Assembly: GCF_900092135.1 (NCBI RefSeq)
Contig: NZ_FMYF01000015.1
Coordinates: 1 to 64,000, forward strand
Reading direction: 5' to 3'
DNA from: Raineyella antarctica
GTDB taxonomy: Bacteria > Actinomycetota > Actinomycetes > Propionibacteriales > Propionibacteriaceae
Length of the DNA stretch: 64,000 bases
Shown: positions 32,190-40,415 of the stretch, in pieces
How the letters are laid out: each line of letters begins with the position of its first letter
How positions within the stretch are numbered: position 1 is the stretch's first letter
Position numbers and translations under genes: made by a program
Notes under the pieces: model-generated
Databases searched by the model: none
What the model was told of the DNA's origin: nothing
What the model saw: the letters and a program-made list of their open reading frames with translations, nothing else

Positions 32190-32209
32190 AGTGTGGCCCT
32201 CGTCACACT
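32190..32209. promoter_or_regulatory. Inverted repeat upstream of FAD hydroxylase
   Basis: AGTGTG and CACACT are exact reverse complements with an 8-base spacer, ending 15 bases before the hydroxylase GTG and next to its GAGGAGG ribosome site. A related block, TAGTGTGACC, also occurs about 170 bp upstream near 32015, next to the imperfect palindrome TGTCTCACTGTGAGGCA. These are the only symmetrical elements seen in the 285-bp gap after the PucR-type regulator and are candidate operators; the binding factor is unknown. Confidence 0.4.
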
Positions 32210-32224
32210 CAACGAGGAGGACTG

Positions 32225-33427
32225 GTGAAGGACCTGCGGATCGCCATCGTGGGCGCCGGGATCGGCGGCCTGGCCCTGGCCCTCGCCCTGCGCGAGAAGG
32301 GCATCGAGTGCACCCTCTACGAGGCGGCGTCCGAGCTCCGGGAGGTCGGTGCCGCGGTCGGGCTGTCGGCGGCCTCCACGCGGTACTTCATCGACCGGCT
32401 CGGCCTGGGAGGGCCGCTGGAGGAGCGCTGGTTCGAGGTCCAGGCGCTGATCTACCGTGACGGGCGCGACGGCCGCAAGATCGCCGAGCACCGCTTCGAC
32501 TACCGGGCCCGCTACGGCGCACCCTGGGTCGGCATCCACCGCGTCGACCTCCAGGTCGTCCTGACCGGCGCCGTCGGCATGGACGCGATCAAGCTCAACA
32601 AGCGCCTGGTCGACATCGACGACTCGGGCAACGAGGCCGTGCTGCACTTCACCGACGGCACCTCCGCCACCGCAGACCTGGTCATCGGCGCCGACGGCGC
32701 CCGCTCGACCGTACGCCGCCTGCTGCTCGGCTACGACGACGCCCTGTACTCCGGTGCCAGCGCCTTCCGCGGCATCGTCCCGCCCGAACAGATGCCCTCG
32801 ATGCCCGATCCGGAGGCGATCCAGTTCTGGATGGGCCCCGGACGGCACTGCCTGCACTACCCGATCAACTCCGAGGGGGACCACAACTTCTTCCTGGTCG
32901 AGCGCAACCCGTCCCCCTGGCCGCACAAGGGCTGGATCGCGCCGACGAACGACGAGGAGAAGCTGGCCAGCTTCGGCGACTGGGCTCCGGCGATCGTCGA
33001 GATGGTCTCGGCCGTCTCCTCCACCGAGCGCTGGGCGCTGTTCCACCGGCCCCCGCTCAGCCGCTGGTCGAAGGGCCGCGTCACCCTGCTCGGCGATGCC
33101 GCCCACGCCATGGTGCCGCACCACGGCCAGGGCGCGAACACCTCGATCGAGGACGCCATCGTGCTCGCCGAGCAGCTCGCCGCCGGCACCGACCTCGACG
33201 CCGCCCGCGCCGAGTACGAGCGGCTGCGCCGGGGCCGGACCCGCAAGATCCAGTACGCCTCCATCACCAACGCCGACGTGCTCCACCTGCCCGACGGCCC
33301 GCGTGCCGACGAGCGCAACGCCCGGCTCGCCGATCCGTCGGCCTGGGACCGTCACCTGGACTGGATCCATGGCTTCCGTCCCGGCGAGGAGGAACCCTCC
33401 GCCATCCAGGGCGGCACGTGGCTGTGA
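32225..33427 (+). CDS. FAD-dependent aromatic hydroxylase (salicylate/3-hydroxybenzoate hydroxylase-like)
   Basis: A 400-residue class A flavoprotein monooxygenase. Motifs: the N-terminal Rossmann GXGXXG (IAIVGAGIGGLALALAL), the DG motif (DLVIGADGARSTVRRLL) and the GD motif (RVTLLGDAAHAMVPHHGQGA), which bind FAD and NAD(P)H. Such enzymes hydroxylate phenolic carboxylates such as salicylate or 3-hydroxybenzoate; the exact substrate cannot be read from sequence. GTG 32225 follows GAGGAGG. It heads a possible operon with a Liv-type importer, consistent with uptake followed by ring hydroxylation. Confidence 0.88.
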   Translation: MKDLRIAIVGAGIGGLALALALREKGIECTLYEAASELREVGAAVGLSAASTRYFIDRLGLGGPLEERWFEVQALIYRDGRDGRKIAEHRFDYRARYGAPWVGIHRVDLQVVLTGAVGMDAIKLNKRLVDIDDSGNEAVLHFTDGTSATADLVIGADGARSTVRRLLLGYDDALYSGASAFRGIVPPEQMPSMPDPEAIQFWMGPGRHCLHYPINSEGDHNFFLVERNPSPWPHKGWIAPTNDEEKLASFGDWAPAIVEMVSAVSSTERWALFHRPPLSRWSKGRVTLLGDAAHAMVPHHGQGANTSIEDAIVLAEQLAAGTDLDAARAEYERLRRGRTRKIQYASITNADVLHLPDGPRADERNARLADPSAWDRHLDWIHGFRPGEEEPSAIQGGTWL

Positions 33428-33564
33428 CCTGACACGTACGTCCTGCGGGCGATGGCCGACAGGCCGATCGCTCCCACCCCTCGGCCGGCGGCCGAGATGC
33501 ACCAACGTCCCCCGGGTCGTACGACTCCGGCGGAGCAGAACCCAAAAGATTCAAAGGAGAATCA

Positions 33565-34770
33565 ATGTCATTCCTGAGCGCTTCATTCCTGCGCAAGGCG
33601 GCCGTCGTCCCGGCCCTCGTCGGCGCCATGATGCTCACCGCCTGTGGCGGCGGCTCCCTCGGAGGCGGCAGCGGCGGGTCCGGAGGCACCTCCGGGTCCG
33701 TCAAGATCGGCCTCTCGGTGCCCAAGTCCGGCACCTATGCCGCCCTGGGCAAGGACATGGAGCAGGGCTTCAAGCTCTACCTCACCCAGAACGACAACAA
33801 GCTCGGCGGCAAGACCGTCCAGCTCGTGGAGACCGACGAGGGCAACGGCCCGCAGACCGGTATCCCGGCCACCGAGCGACTGGTCACCCAGGACCAGGTC
33901 TCGGCCGTGGTCGGCCTGGTCAACTCCGCCACCGCCTCGGGCCTGGCGAACACCTTCAACCAGAACAAGGTCCCGCTGATCGTGGCGAACGCCGGCAGCG
34001 ACAAGCTCGTCGACACCCCCTCGGACTACATCTGGCGGACCAGCTTCACCAACGGCGGGGTCAACGCGCCGATGGGAGCGAAGGTGAAGGAGGAGATCGG
34101 CAGCGGCTCGGTCTACCTGCTCGGCTCCGACTACGCCGCCGGCAAGGAGCAGGTCGGCGGCTTCAAGAAGGCCTTCACCGCAGCGGGCGGCAAGGTCGCC
34201 GGCGAGGAGTACACCCCGCCGTTCGGCGCGACCACCGACTGGCAGCCCTACCTCAACAACGTGCGCAACTCCGGCGCCAAGGCCGTCTACGTCTTCTACG
34301 CCGGCTCGGAGGCCGTTGGCTTCGTCAAGCAGTTCAAGCAGTTCCTCGGTGGCACCGGCATCAAGCTCTACGGCTCCGGCTTCCTGACCGAGGGCTCGGT
34401 GCTCGACGCCCAGGGCGACGCCGCCAACGGAGTGCAGACCTCCCTGCACTACTCCGACCAGCTCGACAACCCGAAGAACAAGGAGTTCGTCAAGGCCTAC
34501 AGCGACGCCTACAAGACCTCGCCCACCGTCTACTCCGTGCAGGCGTACGACGCGGCGAACGTCCTCGCGGAGGCCCTGAAGAAGGCCGACGGCACCACGG
34601 GCGAGGCCATCGGGGCAGCCATCGGCAAGGTCGGCCAGATCGACTCCCCGCGCGGCACCTGGTCCTTCAACGCCCAGCACGACCCCGACCAGAAGTACTA
34701 CCTGCGTGAGGTGCGGGTCGTCGACGGCAAGCGGGTCAACGCAGTCGTCGAAGAACTGAAGGCGGGCTGA
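33565..34770 (+). CDS. Liv-type ABC transporter substrate-binding lipoprotein
   Basis: A 401-residue periplasmic-binding-protein-like type 1 protein (Peripla_BP_6/LivK group). It has a lipoprotein signal peptide ending in LTAC (Cys about 30), followed by a Gly/Ser linker and the mature domain starting SVKIGLSVPKSGTYAALGKD. It binds branched-chain amino acids or, as often in actinobacterial catabolic clusters, aromatic or other carboxylates outside the membrane. AAAGGAG precedes the ATG. It is followed after 7 bp by the first permease gene. The adjacent FAD hydroxylase favours an aromatic ligand, but that is inference. Confidence 0.92.
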   Translation: MSFLSASFLRKAAVVPALVGAMMLTACGGGSLGGGSGGSGGTSGSVKIGLSVPKSGTYAALGKDMEQGFKLYLTQNDNKLGGKTVQLVETDEGNGPQTGIPATERLVTQDQVSAVVGLVNSATASGLANTFNQNKVPLIVANAGSDKLVDTPSDYIWRTSFTNGGVNAPMGAKVKEEIGSGSVYLLGSDYAAGKEQVGGFKKAFTAAGGKVAGEEYTPPFGATTDWQPYLNNVRNSGAKAVYVFYAGSEAVGFVKQFKQFLGGTGIKLYGSGFLTEGSVLDAQGDAANGVQTSLHYSDQLDNPKNKEFVKAYSDAYKTSPTVYSVQAYDAANVLAEALKKADGTTGEAIGAAIGKVGQIDSPRGTWSFNAQHDPDQKYYLREVRVVDGKRVNAVVEELKAG

Positions 34771-34777
34771 TCCAGCC

Positions 34778-35665
34778 ATGGACTGGTTCGTCGCGAACTC
34801 CGTGACCATGGTGAACGGCATCGCGCTCGGCGCGGTGCTGTTCATCGTGGCGATCGGACTGTCGCTGGTCTTCGGGACCATGGACGTGCTCAACCTCGCG
34901 CACGGCTCGATCGCGTTGATCGGGGCGTACGTCGGGGTGGCCGTCCTCGGTGGGGGCGCCTCCAGCGCCCTCTCCTTCGCAGCCGTGCTGGTCGCGGCAC
35001 TGGTCGGCCTGCTGGCGGGTGTGCTGCTGGCGGTGCTCACCACCTCGGTCAGGGACCACCTCCGACAGGCGATGCTCACCCTGGGGGTGGCGATGATCGT
35101 CGGCGACCTGCTGCTGATGGTCTTCGGCGGCGATGTGAAGACGGTGCCGCCGCCGCCCGCGCTGGCCGGCAGCGTGCCGTTCCTGGGCGCGCCCTATCCC
35201 GTCTACCGGCTCGTGCTGATCGGCGTCGGACTGGTGGTCGGCATCGGCCTGTGGCTGCTGCTGGAGAAGACCACCATCGGTGCGGTCGTCCGGGCCACGG
35301 TCAACGACCGAGGCATGGTCGAGGCGATCGGGGTGCGTACGCGACTGGTGCTGGCGGGCGTCTTCGGTGGCGGCGCAGCCCTCGCCGCCGTCGGTGGCCT
35401 GATCGCGTCCCCGCTGATGGGCGCCCAGCCGGGCAACGACAACCTCATGCTGGTGTACGCGCTGGTCATCGTCGTGATCGGCGGCCTCGGGTCACTGAAG
35501 GGCGCGGCCGTCGGCGCCCTGCTGGTCGGCGAGGTCCAGACCGTCGGCGTTGCGCTGCTGTCGGGCTACGCGTCGTTCCTCATGTTCGCCGTCATGGCGG
35601 CGATCCTGCTGATCAAGCCGGCCGGCCTGCTGCCGTCCAAGCACGGACACGGAGGTGGCCACTGA
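34778..35665 (+). CDS. livH: Liv-type ABC transporter permease (LivH-like)
   Basis: A 295-residue integral membrane permease of the branched-chain amino acid transporter family, with about eight hydrophobic segments. Typical blocks are VTMVNGIALGAVLFIVAIGLSLV near the N-terminus, DVLNLAHGSIALIGAYVG, and the cytoplasmic coupling region with VRATVNDRGMVEAIGV, which contacts the ATPases. Its stop overlaps the next permease start (ATGA at 35663-35667). Substrate as for the cluster: unknown, possibly an aromatic carboxylate. Confidence 0.92.
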   Translation: MDWFVANSVTMVNGIALGAVLFIVAIGLSLVFGTMDVLNLAHGSIALIGAYVGVAVLGGGASSALSFAAVLVAALVGLLAGVLLAVLTTSVRDHLRQAMLTLGVAMIVGDLLLMVFGGDVKTVPPPPALAGSVPFLGAPYPVYRLVLIGVGLVVGIGLWLLLEKTTIGAVVRATVNDRGMVEAIGVRTRLVLAGVFGGGAALAAVGGLIASPLMGAQPGNDNLMLVYALVIVVIGGLGSLKGAAVGALLVGEVQTVGVALLSGYASFLMFAVMAAILLIKPAGLLPSKHGHGGGH

Positions 35666-36723
35666 TGTCCACCATCAACAACGAGAAGACGACCGTCGAC
35701 CCCGGCACGAAGACCCCCGCTCCGCGCCACGCGGTCAGGGGCGGCGGACGACGGCGCTGGCTGGGGCTGCTGCTGGCCGTGGTGGCCCTGCTGGTGCTGG
35801 CGTCGGTGCCGTTGTGGCTGTCGCCCTATCCGGTGACGATGCTGTCGCGCATCCTCGCCTTCGCCCTGCTGGTGGTCAGCGTGGACCTGCTCACCGGCTA
35901 CACCGGCCTGCCCACCCTCGGCCAGGTCGCGTACTTCGGTGCCGGCGCGTACGCCGCGGGTCTGACCGGCATCTACCTGACCACCAATGCCTTCGTGCAA
36001 ATGGTGGTCGGGACACTGGTGGCCGCGGCACTCGCCCTGGTCACCGGCATCGTGGCCGTACGCACCAAGGGCTTCGTGTTCCTGATGGTGACACTGGCCA
36101 TCACGGAACTCGCGCACAAGCAGGCGGAGGCGATGGCCCTCACCGGCGGCTCCAACGGGCTCTCCGGCATCCCCGGGATCTCGATCCTGCCCGGTGGCGA
36201 ACCGATCGCGCTGGTCGGCTACCTGTACTGGTGGGTGCTGTTCGTGTTCGCCCTCGGCGTGGCGCTGTCGGTCATCCTGGTCAGGTCCCCGATGGGTCGC
36301 TCCATGCGGGGCATCAGGGACGGCGAGGAGCGGATGCGGGCCATCGGCCGGCGTACGTTCATGGTGAAGCTGGTGGCGTTCACCTTCGCAGGGTCACTCG
36401 CCGGCATGGCCGGAACGGCCTGGACCGCCCAGGCGCGGTTCGTCTCCCCGGGCGACATGGCGTTCGCGCTGGCCGCGATCGCGCTGCTGTCGGTGGTGTT
36501 CGGCGGTGCCGGGACCATTTGGGGCCCGATCGTCGCTGCGGCGATCGTCATCCTGATCCGAGACGAGATCGGCGCGATCGCCGACGGTCGCGGCGGCATG
36601 ATCCTGGGCTTCGTGTTCGTGCTCGCGGTGTTCCTCCTGCCGCGCGGCATTGCCGGGCTCAGCCGCAGGCGGGCCGCTGCTGTGGGCCCCACCCCGATCG
36701 CCGGAGAAGGAGATGAGCTCTGA
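35665..36723 (+). CDS. livM: Liv-type ABC transporter permease (LivM-like)
   Basis: A 352-residue second permease. A polar N-terminal extension of about 30 residues is followed by many membrane segments, LAFALLVVSVDLLTGYTGLP, GQVAYFGAGAYAAGLTGIYL, and the coupling-helix region GRSMRGIRDGEERMRAIGR. ATG 35665 overlaps the upstream stop; the frame is open further upstream but only as a shadow of livH. The stop at 36723 overlaps the start of the first ATPase gene. Confidence 0.92.
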   Translation: MSTINNEKTTVDPGTKTPAPRHAVRGGGRRRWLGLLLAVVALLVLASVPLWLSPYPVTMLSRILAFALLVVSVDLLTGYTGLPTLGQVAYFGAGAYAAGLTGIYLTTNAFVQMVVGTLVAAALALVTGIVAVRTKGFVFLMVTLAITELAHKQAEAMALTGGSNGLSGIPGISILPGGEPIALVGYLYWWVLFVFALGVALSVILVRSPMGRSMRGIRDGEERMRAIGRRTFMVKLVAFTFAGSLAGMAGTAWTAQARFVSPGDMAFALAAIALLSVVFGGAGTIWGPIVAAAIVILIRDEIGAIADGRGGMILGFVFVLAVFLLPRGIAGLSRRRAAAVGPTPIAGEGDEL

Positions 36724-37514
36724 TGTCCGAGGCACTGCTGAAGCTCGAGGGCGTGAGCCTGCACTACGGGTCACTGAAGGCTGTCGATGACGTCAGCTTC
36801 GAGGTGGAGCGAGGGGCGCGGCACGCGCTCATCGGTCCCAACGGGGCGGGCAAGTCGACGCTCTTCTCGGTGATCGGCGGGGCTCGCAAGGCCACCGCAG
36901 GGACGATCACCTTCAACGGGCAGGACATCACCGCGGAGTCCGAGTCGACCAGGGCCCGTGCCGGTCTGGTGCGTACGTTCCAGCACTCCAGCCTGTTCCT
37001 CAACATGTCGGTGCTGGACAACGTTGCGCTGGCCGTGGAGGGCTTCGAGGGTAGGCCCTGGCGGTTCTTCCCGAGCCCGCGTGCCGACCGGAAGATCCGC
37101 GAACGCACCATGGAGCACCTCACCAACGTCGGCCTGGCCGATCGGGCGGGTGAGCTGTGCGGCAACCTGTCGCACGGCGAGCGCCGCCAGCTGGAGGTCG
37201 GCATGGTGCTGGCCTGCAATCCGACGATGGTGCTCTTCGACGAGCCGGCCGCGGGCATGTCGGCGGCGGAGACCCATCGGTTCATGGATCTGATCGAGAG
37301 CCTGCCGGCCGACGTCACGGTCCTGATCGTCGAGCACGACCTCGACCTGGTGTTCCGACTGGCCCAGTCGGTGAGCGTCCTGGCCGCCGGGCGCCTGATC
37401 GCCCACGGCAGTCCCGCCGAGGTACGGGAGGACGAGGCCGTCAAAGTCGCCTATCTCGGTGAGTCCGAGGGTGCGGAGCCGCTGTTCTACTCGGGAGGTA
37501 GCGATGTTGCTTGA
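36723..37514 (+). CDS. livG: Liv-type ABC transporter ATPase (LivG-like)
   Basis: A 263-residue ABC ATPase. Walker A is IGPNGAGKST, the signature is NLSHGERRQLEVG (a variant of LSGGQ, frequent in LivG), Walker B is MVLFDEPAAGMS and the His switch lies in VLIVEHDLDLVF. The GLVRTFQHSSLF block is characteristic of LivG. It starts on the last base of the livM stop. It forms a heterodimer with the LivF-like ATPase, which starts 11 bases before this gene ends. Confidence 0.93.
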   Translation: MSEALLKLEGVSLHYGSLKAVDDVSFEVERGARHALIGPNGAGKSTLFSVIGGARKATAGTITFNGQDITAESESTRARAGLVRTFQHSSLFLNMSVLDNVALAVEGFEGRPWRFFPSPRADRKIRERTMEHLTNVGLADRAGELCGNLSHGERRQLEVGMVLACNPTMVLFDEPAAGMSAAETHRFMDLIESLPADVTVLIVEHDLDLVFRLAQSVSVLAAGRLIAHGSPAEVREDEAVKVAYLGESEGAEPLFYSGGSDVA

Positions 37515-38199
37515 GGTCAAGGACCTGGTCGCCGGCTATGACGGCAGCCGGGTGCTCAACGGGGTCAATCTGAGCCTCGACACCGGCGAATCGGTGGCGG
37601 TGCTCGGACGCAACGGGGTCGGCAAGACCACCCTGATGGAGTCGATCATGGGGCTGGTCCGGCCGAGCTCGGGGCAGGTGCTGATCAACGGCATCGACCT
37701 GGCCCGCAAGCCGCCCAGCGCCTTGGCCAAGGCCGGCGTCGGCATCGTTCCGCAAGGCCGACGGGTGTTCGCCTCGCTGACCGTCGAGGAGCACCTGCTG
37801 ATCTCCGCCCGCAAGCGTGGGGAGTGGACGGTGAAGTCGGTGATGGAGTTGATGCCGCGGTTGGGGGAGCGGAGGACGAACCTGGGTTCCCAGTTGTCCG
37901 GCGGTGAGCAGCAGATGCTGGCGATCGGCCGTGCCCTGGTCGGGAACCCCAAGCTGCTGGTCCTCGACGAGCCCTCCGACGGCCTCGCCCCGGCGGTGGT
38001 GGGACAGGTCGGCGACGTCCTGACCCGGCTGAGGTCGACCGGACTGGCGGTTCTCATCGTCGAGCAGGACCTCAGGCTGGCGTTCGACGTCGCGGAGCGC
38101 GTGCTGGTGATGCAGAAGGGCGAGATCGTCCACAGCAGCAGCACCGCCGAATTCCGCGCCGACGGAAAGCGCGCACACGCGTTGCTCGGCGTCGGCTGA
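37504..38199 (+). CDS. livF: Liv-type ABC transporter ATPase (LivF-like)
   Basis: A 231-residue ABC ATPase: Walker A LGRNGVGKTT, Q-loop region GIVPQGRRVFASLTVEEHL (typical of LivF), signature QLSGGEQQML and Walker B LLVLDEPSDGLAP, then VLIVEQDLRLAF. ATG 37504 with GGAGG upstream is chosen; it lies inside the end of livG. It is the last gene of the importer operon, and a hairpin lies 33 bp after its stop. Confidence 0.93.
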   Translation: MLLEVKDLVAGYDGSRVLNGVNLSLDTGESVAVLGRNGVGKTTLMESIMGLVRPSSGQVLINGIDLARKPPSALAKAGVGIVPQGRRVFASLTVEEHLLISARKRGEWTVKSVMELMPRLGERRTNLGSQLSGGEQQMLAIGRALVGNPKLLVLDEPSDGLAPAVVGQVGDVLTRLRSTGLAVLIVEQDLRLAFDVAERVLVMQKGEIVHSSSTAEFRADGKRAHALLGVG

Positions 38200-38231
38200 C
38201 AGCTGCGGGGTCGCATCCCACGGGCTCAGGT

Positions 38232-38253
38232 CCGCGGGCTGACGTTCCCGCGG
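38232..38253 (+). terminator. Hairpin after the Liv importer operon
   Basis: CCGCGGG (38232-38238) and CCCGCGG (38247-38253) are exact inverted repeats with an 8-base loop, 33 bp downstream of the livF stop. There is no T-tract, as is common for actinobacterial terminators. The role is inferred from position. Confidence 0.5.
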
Positions 38254-38560
38254 TCACCAGGACCGGTGGGTCCCTGCTGGAGGCGCTGCCGGTAGGGGCC
38301 CACCTCTCGTGTGCCCCGTTGTATACCGCGGACCGATCGTGTCCTGCTCACCCCCTCGTGTACCGAGGAGCGGGAGCGTGGGGGGACGCTGGAGCGCCTG
38401 TCGTTCAGGACCTGAGCCCCAGCCGGTACCACTGCGGAGACGTACGGTTCATCGGCCAGCCCGGACCCTTCGTCTGGGCCGGTTCCACGGACAGCAGCGT
38501 CCAGGCCGTGAAGGCGGGGGCCTCGACGTCGGCCTGCGAGGCGGAGCCGACCCTGGCGAA

Positions 38561-38650
38561 AACGCGCGTACATCGCTCCCATCAAGCGGGCGAGCTGGGC
38601 CAGCAGGTCGACAACCATGCGCCAACATCGGCGGGCCCGCAGTTGCCTCC
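38561..38650 (+). pseudogene. Decayed copy of the 5' end of the Fic gene
   Basis: This stretch matches the leader and first ~20 codons of the fic gene at 47091-47180: TACATCGCTCCCATCAAG against TACATTGGTCCCATCAAG, then CCAGCAGGTCGACAACCATG against CCAGCAGGCTGACAATCATG. The start ATG has become CTG (38595) and similarity ends soon after the region coding NHAPT. Only the beginning of the gene is left. Confidence 0.6.
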
Positions 38651-38681
38651 GGATCACCCCGTACCAGCCGCTTCGGTTCCG

Positions 38682-38715
38682 GTCAGCCGCTACCTGCCGA
38701 CACGTAGCGGCTGAC
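38682..38715 (-). terminator. 12-bp perfect hairpin downstream of the gene at 38785-40059
   Basis: GTCAGCCGCTAC (38682-38693) and GTAGCGGCTGAC (38704-38715) pair perfectly around a 10-base loop. It lies about 70 bp beyond the stop of the minus-strand gene starting at 40059, so it is a plausible terminator, although it lacks a T-tract. Half of the sequence recurs at 30437-30468, so it may instead be a dispersed palindromic repeat. Confidence 0.5.
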
Positions 38716-38784
38716 TGGAAGCGACGCGGCTCGGGGTCACGCAGCCGTCGTTCCTGGCCCGAACAGGGCGGAGGACCGTCGCGG

Positions 38785-40059
38785 TCAGGGCAGCCCGGCC
38801 TTGTCGAACTCCTGCTGCAGCCGTGTACGTCGTCGGTGAGTGGCGCGCAGTTCGGCGATGAGCTGGTCCACCTCGGCACTTTGGTCGGTCTTGCGAGCAA
38901 GGGTGCGCATCTTCGCCAGCCGTCGAGCCGCGGCGCGGTAGCGCCTGGCGTCAGCGACCTCGAGGTCCGCCACGAGCAGTGCGGTGTGCACCGGCAGGGT
39001 GGCGAGCGGGTCCACCTTTTCGTACGCGGAGGCGAGCTCGTCCCAGAGGTAGGCATCGCCCAGACCGAGCGAATGGGCCAGCGTCCAGGCCAGACGGACG
39101 TCCTTCAGGGCGTGCAGGGCGAACCCGACGGCCTCGCTGGGCTGCTGCGCCAGGCCGGCCATGATCGCGTCGCGGTGCTCGGGCCAGGCATCGCCGGCCG
39201 CCTTGTGTACGGCGCCCGCGTGGCCGGCGGTTGGCCAGCGCCGGAACACCTCCAGCCGCGCAGCCAACTCCTCCTGCGGGCGGTGGTCGGCCAACAGGGC
39301 GCACCAGTACGCGGCGGCGTCGACCGACTGGTGACCCCGATCGAAGTCCGCGCCCTGGCGGGCCCAGTCGATCGCCAGGTCGTACTCGCCGATCTCGGCG
39401 AGGGCTTCGGCGGTGTCCGTGAACCAAGCGGCGACCTTGCGGTCACGGGCGTGGGTGGCGATGATCGCCGGAACATCGCGGTCCCAGACCGCGAGCCGTT
39501 GCGCGTTCCAGGCCAGCGTGAACCGGATGTGTCGCTCGTTGATCCGACGTTCCCAGCTCTCCGGGTGGGCGGTGCGCTGGCCCCGGAGGCCGGCCTCCTC
39601 CTCGTCGCTCAGCTCCGGGCCCAGGGTGTCGGCGATCTCGGCCAGCTTCTCCCGGTACCGCGCCAGTCCCCTCCCGCCGAGCGCCGGGGCGTACGCGACC
39701 GGGTCGATGGTGAAGTAGTCCACTTCCTGGACGAACTGGAAGTTGATCATCCAGTTGATGATCTTGGTCGCCGCGGGTTGCGCGGCCCTGACCAGTTCGG
39801 CGTGCAGGTCGAGCAGGTCCCGGATGGCGTCGCCGATGATGCCGCTGGAGTCATCGGCTCGCCAGATCACCCGCAGCGCACTCGCGATCGCCCGCTGCGT
39901 CACCCCGAGCACCTCGTCGGCGGGCTCGTCCCGGGCGGCCTGCCGGAGCATGGCCACGGCCTCGTGCAGCTGGCGCCCGTACGCATTGGAGGCGCTCCAG
40001 CGGTGCAGGTCGGCGCGCGTACGGACCAGCGGCAGCACGGCATCGGCTAGAGAGGACAA
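38785..40059 (-). CDS. Hypothetical TPR-like protein related to SWIM-protein C-terminal regions
   Basis: A 424-residue cytosolic protein without transmembrane segments. Its C-terminal half is helical and repeat-like (LAEIGEYDLAIDWARQGAD, LADHRPQEELAARLEVF, LVADLEVADARRYRAAARRL), resembling the region that follows the zinc finger in larger SWIM proteins; no SWIM motif is present here. The TTG start at 40059 is supported by GGAGG five bases upstream. The function is unknown. An SNF2/SWIM operon lies 2 kb away, which makes a shared origin possible, but intervening toxin-antitoxin genes separate them. Confidence 0.6.
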   Translation of the reverse strand: MSSLADAVLPLVRTRADLHRWSASNAYGRQLHEAVAMLRQAARDEPADEVLGVTQRAIASALRVIWRADDSSGIIGDAIRDLLDLHAELVRAAQPAATKIINWMINFQFVQEVDYFTIDPVAYAPALGGRGLARYREKLAEIADTLGPELSDEEEAGLRGQRTAHPESWERRINERHIRFTLAWNAQRLAVWDRDVPAIIATHARDRKVAAWFTDTAEALAEIGEYDLAIDWARQGADFDRGHQSVDAAAYWCALLADHRPQEELAARLEVFRRWPTAGHAGAVHKAAGDAWPEHRDAIMAGLAQQPSEAVGFALHALKDVRLAWTLAHSLGLGDAYLWDELASAYEKVDPLATLPVHTALLVADLEVADARRYRAAARRLAKMRTLARKTDQSAEVDQLIAELRATHRRRTRLQQEFDKAGLP

Positions 40060-40415
40060 CGGAACCTCCGAGGGAAGAAGCAGGACGGCGTCGAGGTGAT
40101 GATGTCAGAGGTTGGTCCCAGTAGTGCCAGTGGACCGGTCGGCCCGGACGAATACGGCCAGGTGGAGCAGGGCGGGCGGTTCGGAGGCTGTGTCGGCGCT
40201 CGGCCAGCGGGCCGAGATGGTGATCGGCGAGGTCCAGGATCAGGTCCGGGTCCACGCCGAAGTACTCATGGAAGACGATGTTCGCAGTCCCGCGATCGGG
40301 GCCCCCGTTCAGGTAGAGATCCTGTGGCGTCCGGGCCACAGGATCTCTACCTGGGAGCCATTTCCGCCGGATGGCGAGCGCGCTGACATCCGATCGGGAA
40401 GGGATCGCACCCTAC
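40060..40415. other. Intergenic region, possible gene remnant
   Basis: A 356-bp gap between two minus-strand genes. A minus-strand frame from 40339 reads TPQDLYLNGGPDRG then IVFHEYFGVDPDLILDLADHH, which looks protein-like for about 40 residues before turning into Arg/Pro-rich shadow sequence; it could be the end of a lost gene. The long hairpin at 40311-40352 overlaps the start of that frame. No other feature was seen. Confidence 0.35.
40311..40352 (-). terminator. Perfect 18-bp hairpin downstream of the PIN toxin gene
   Basis: AGGTAGAGATCCTGTGGC (40311-40328) is followed after six bases (GTCCGG) by its exact reverse complement (40335-40352). It lies about 65 bp beyond the stop of the PIN toxin gene on the minus strand, where a terminator is expected, but has no T-tract. 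The length and perfection of the stem are unusual for a terminator and suggest a recent or selected palindrome. Confidence 0.55.

Larger units (their letters stand above)
38254..38784. other. Intergenic region with decayed sequences
   Basis: About 530 bp without an intact gene, between the importer terminator and the end of the minus-strand gene at 38785. It holds the decayed Fic 5' end (38561-38650), a 12-bp hairpin (38682-38715) and the dispersed repeat (38696-38727). Bases 38254-38560 contain nothing recognisable; several frames stay open only because of high GC. Confidence 0.5.

Noticed and set aside
38226-39056. Minus-strand frame of 276 codons downstream of the SWIM-related gene
   Set aside because: Low-complexity Arg/Pro/Ser sequence covering the Fic remnant and hairpins; no start signal.
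39851-40339. Minus-strand frame of 162 codons starting inside the 18-bp hairpin
   Set aside because: Only the first ~40 residues look protein-like; the rest is a shadow of the SWIM-related gene. Noted as a possible remnant rather than a gene.
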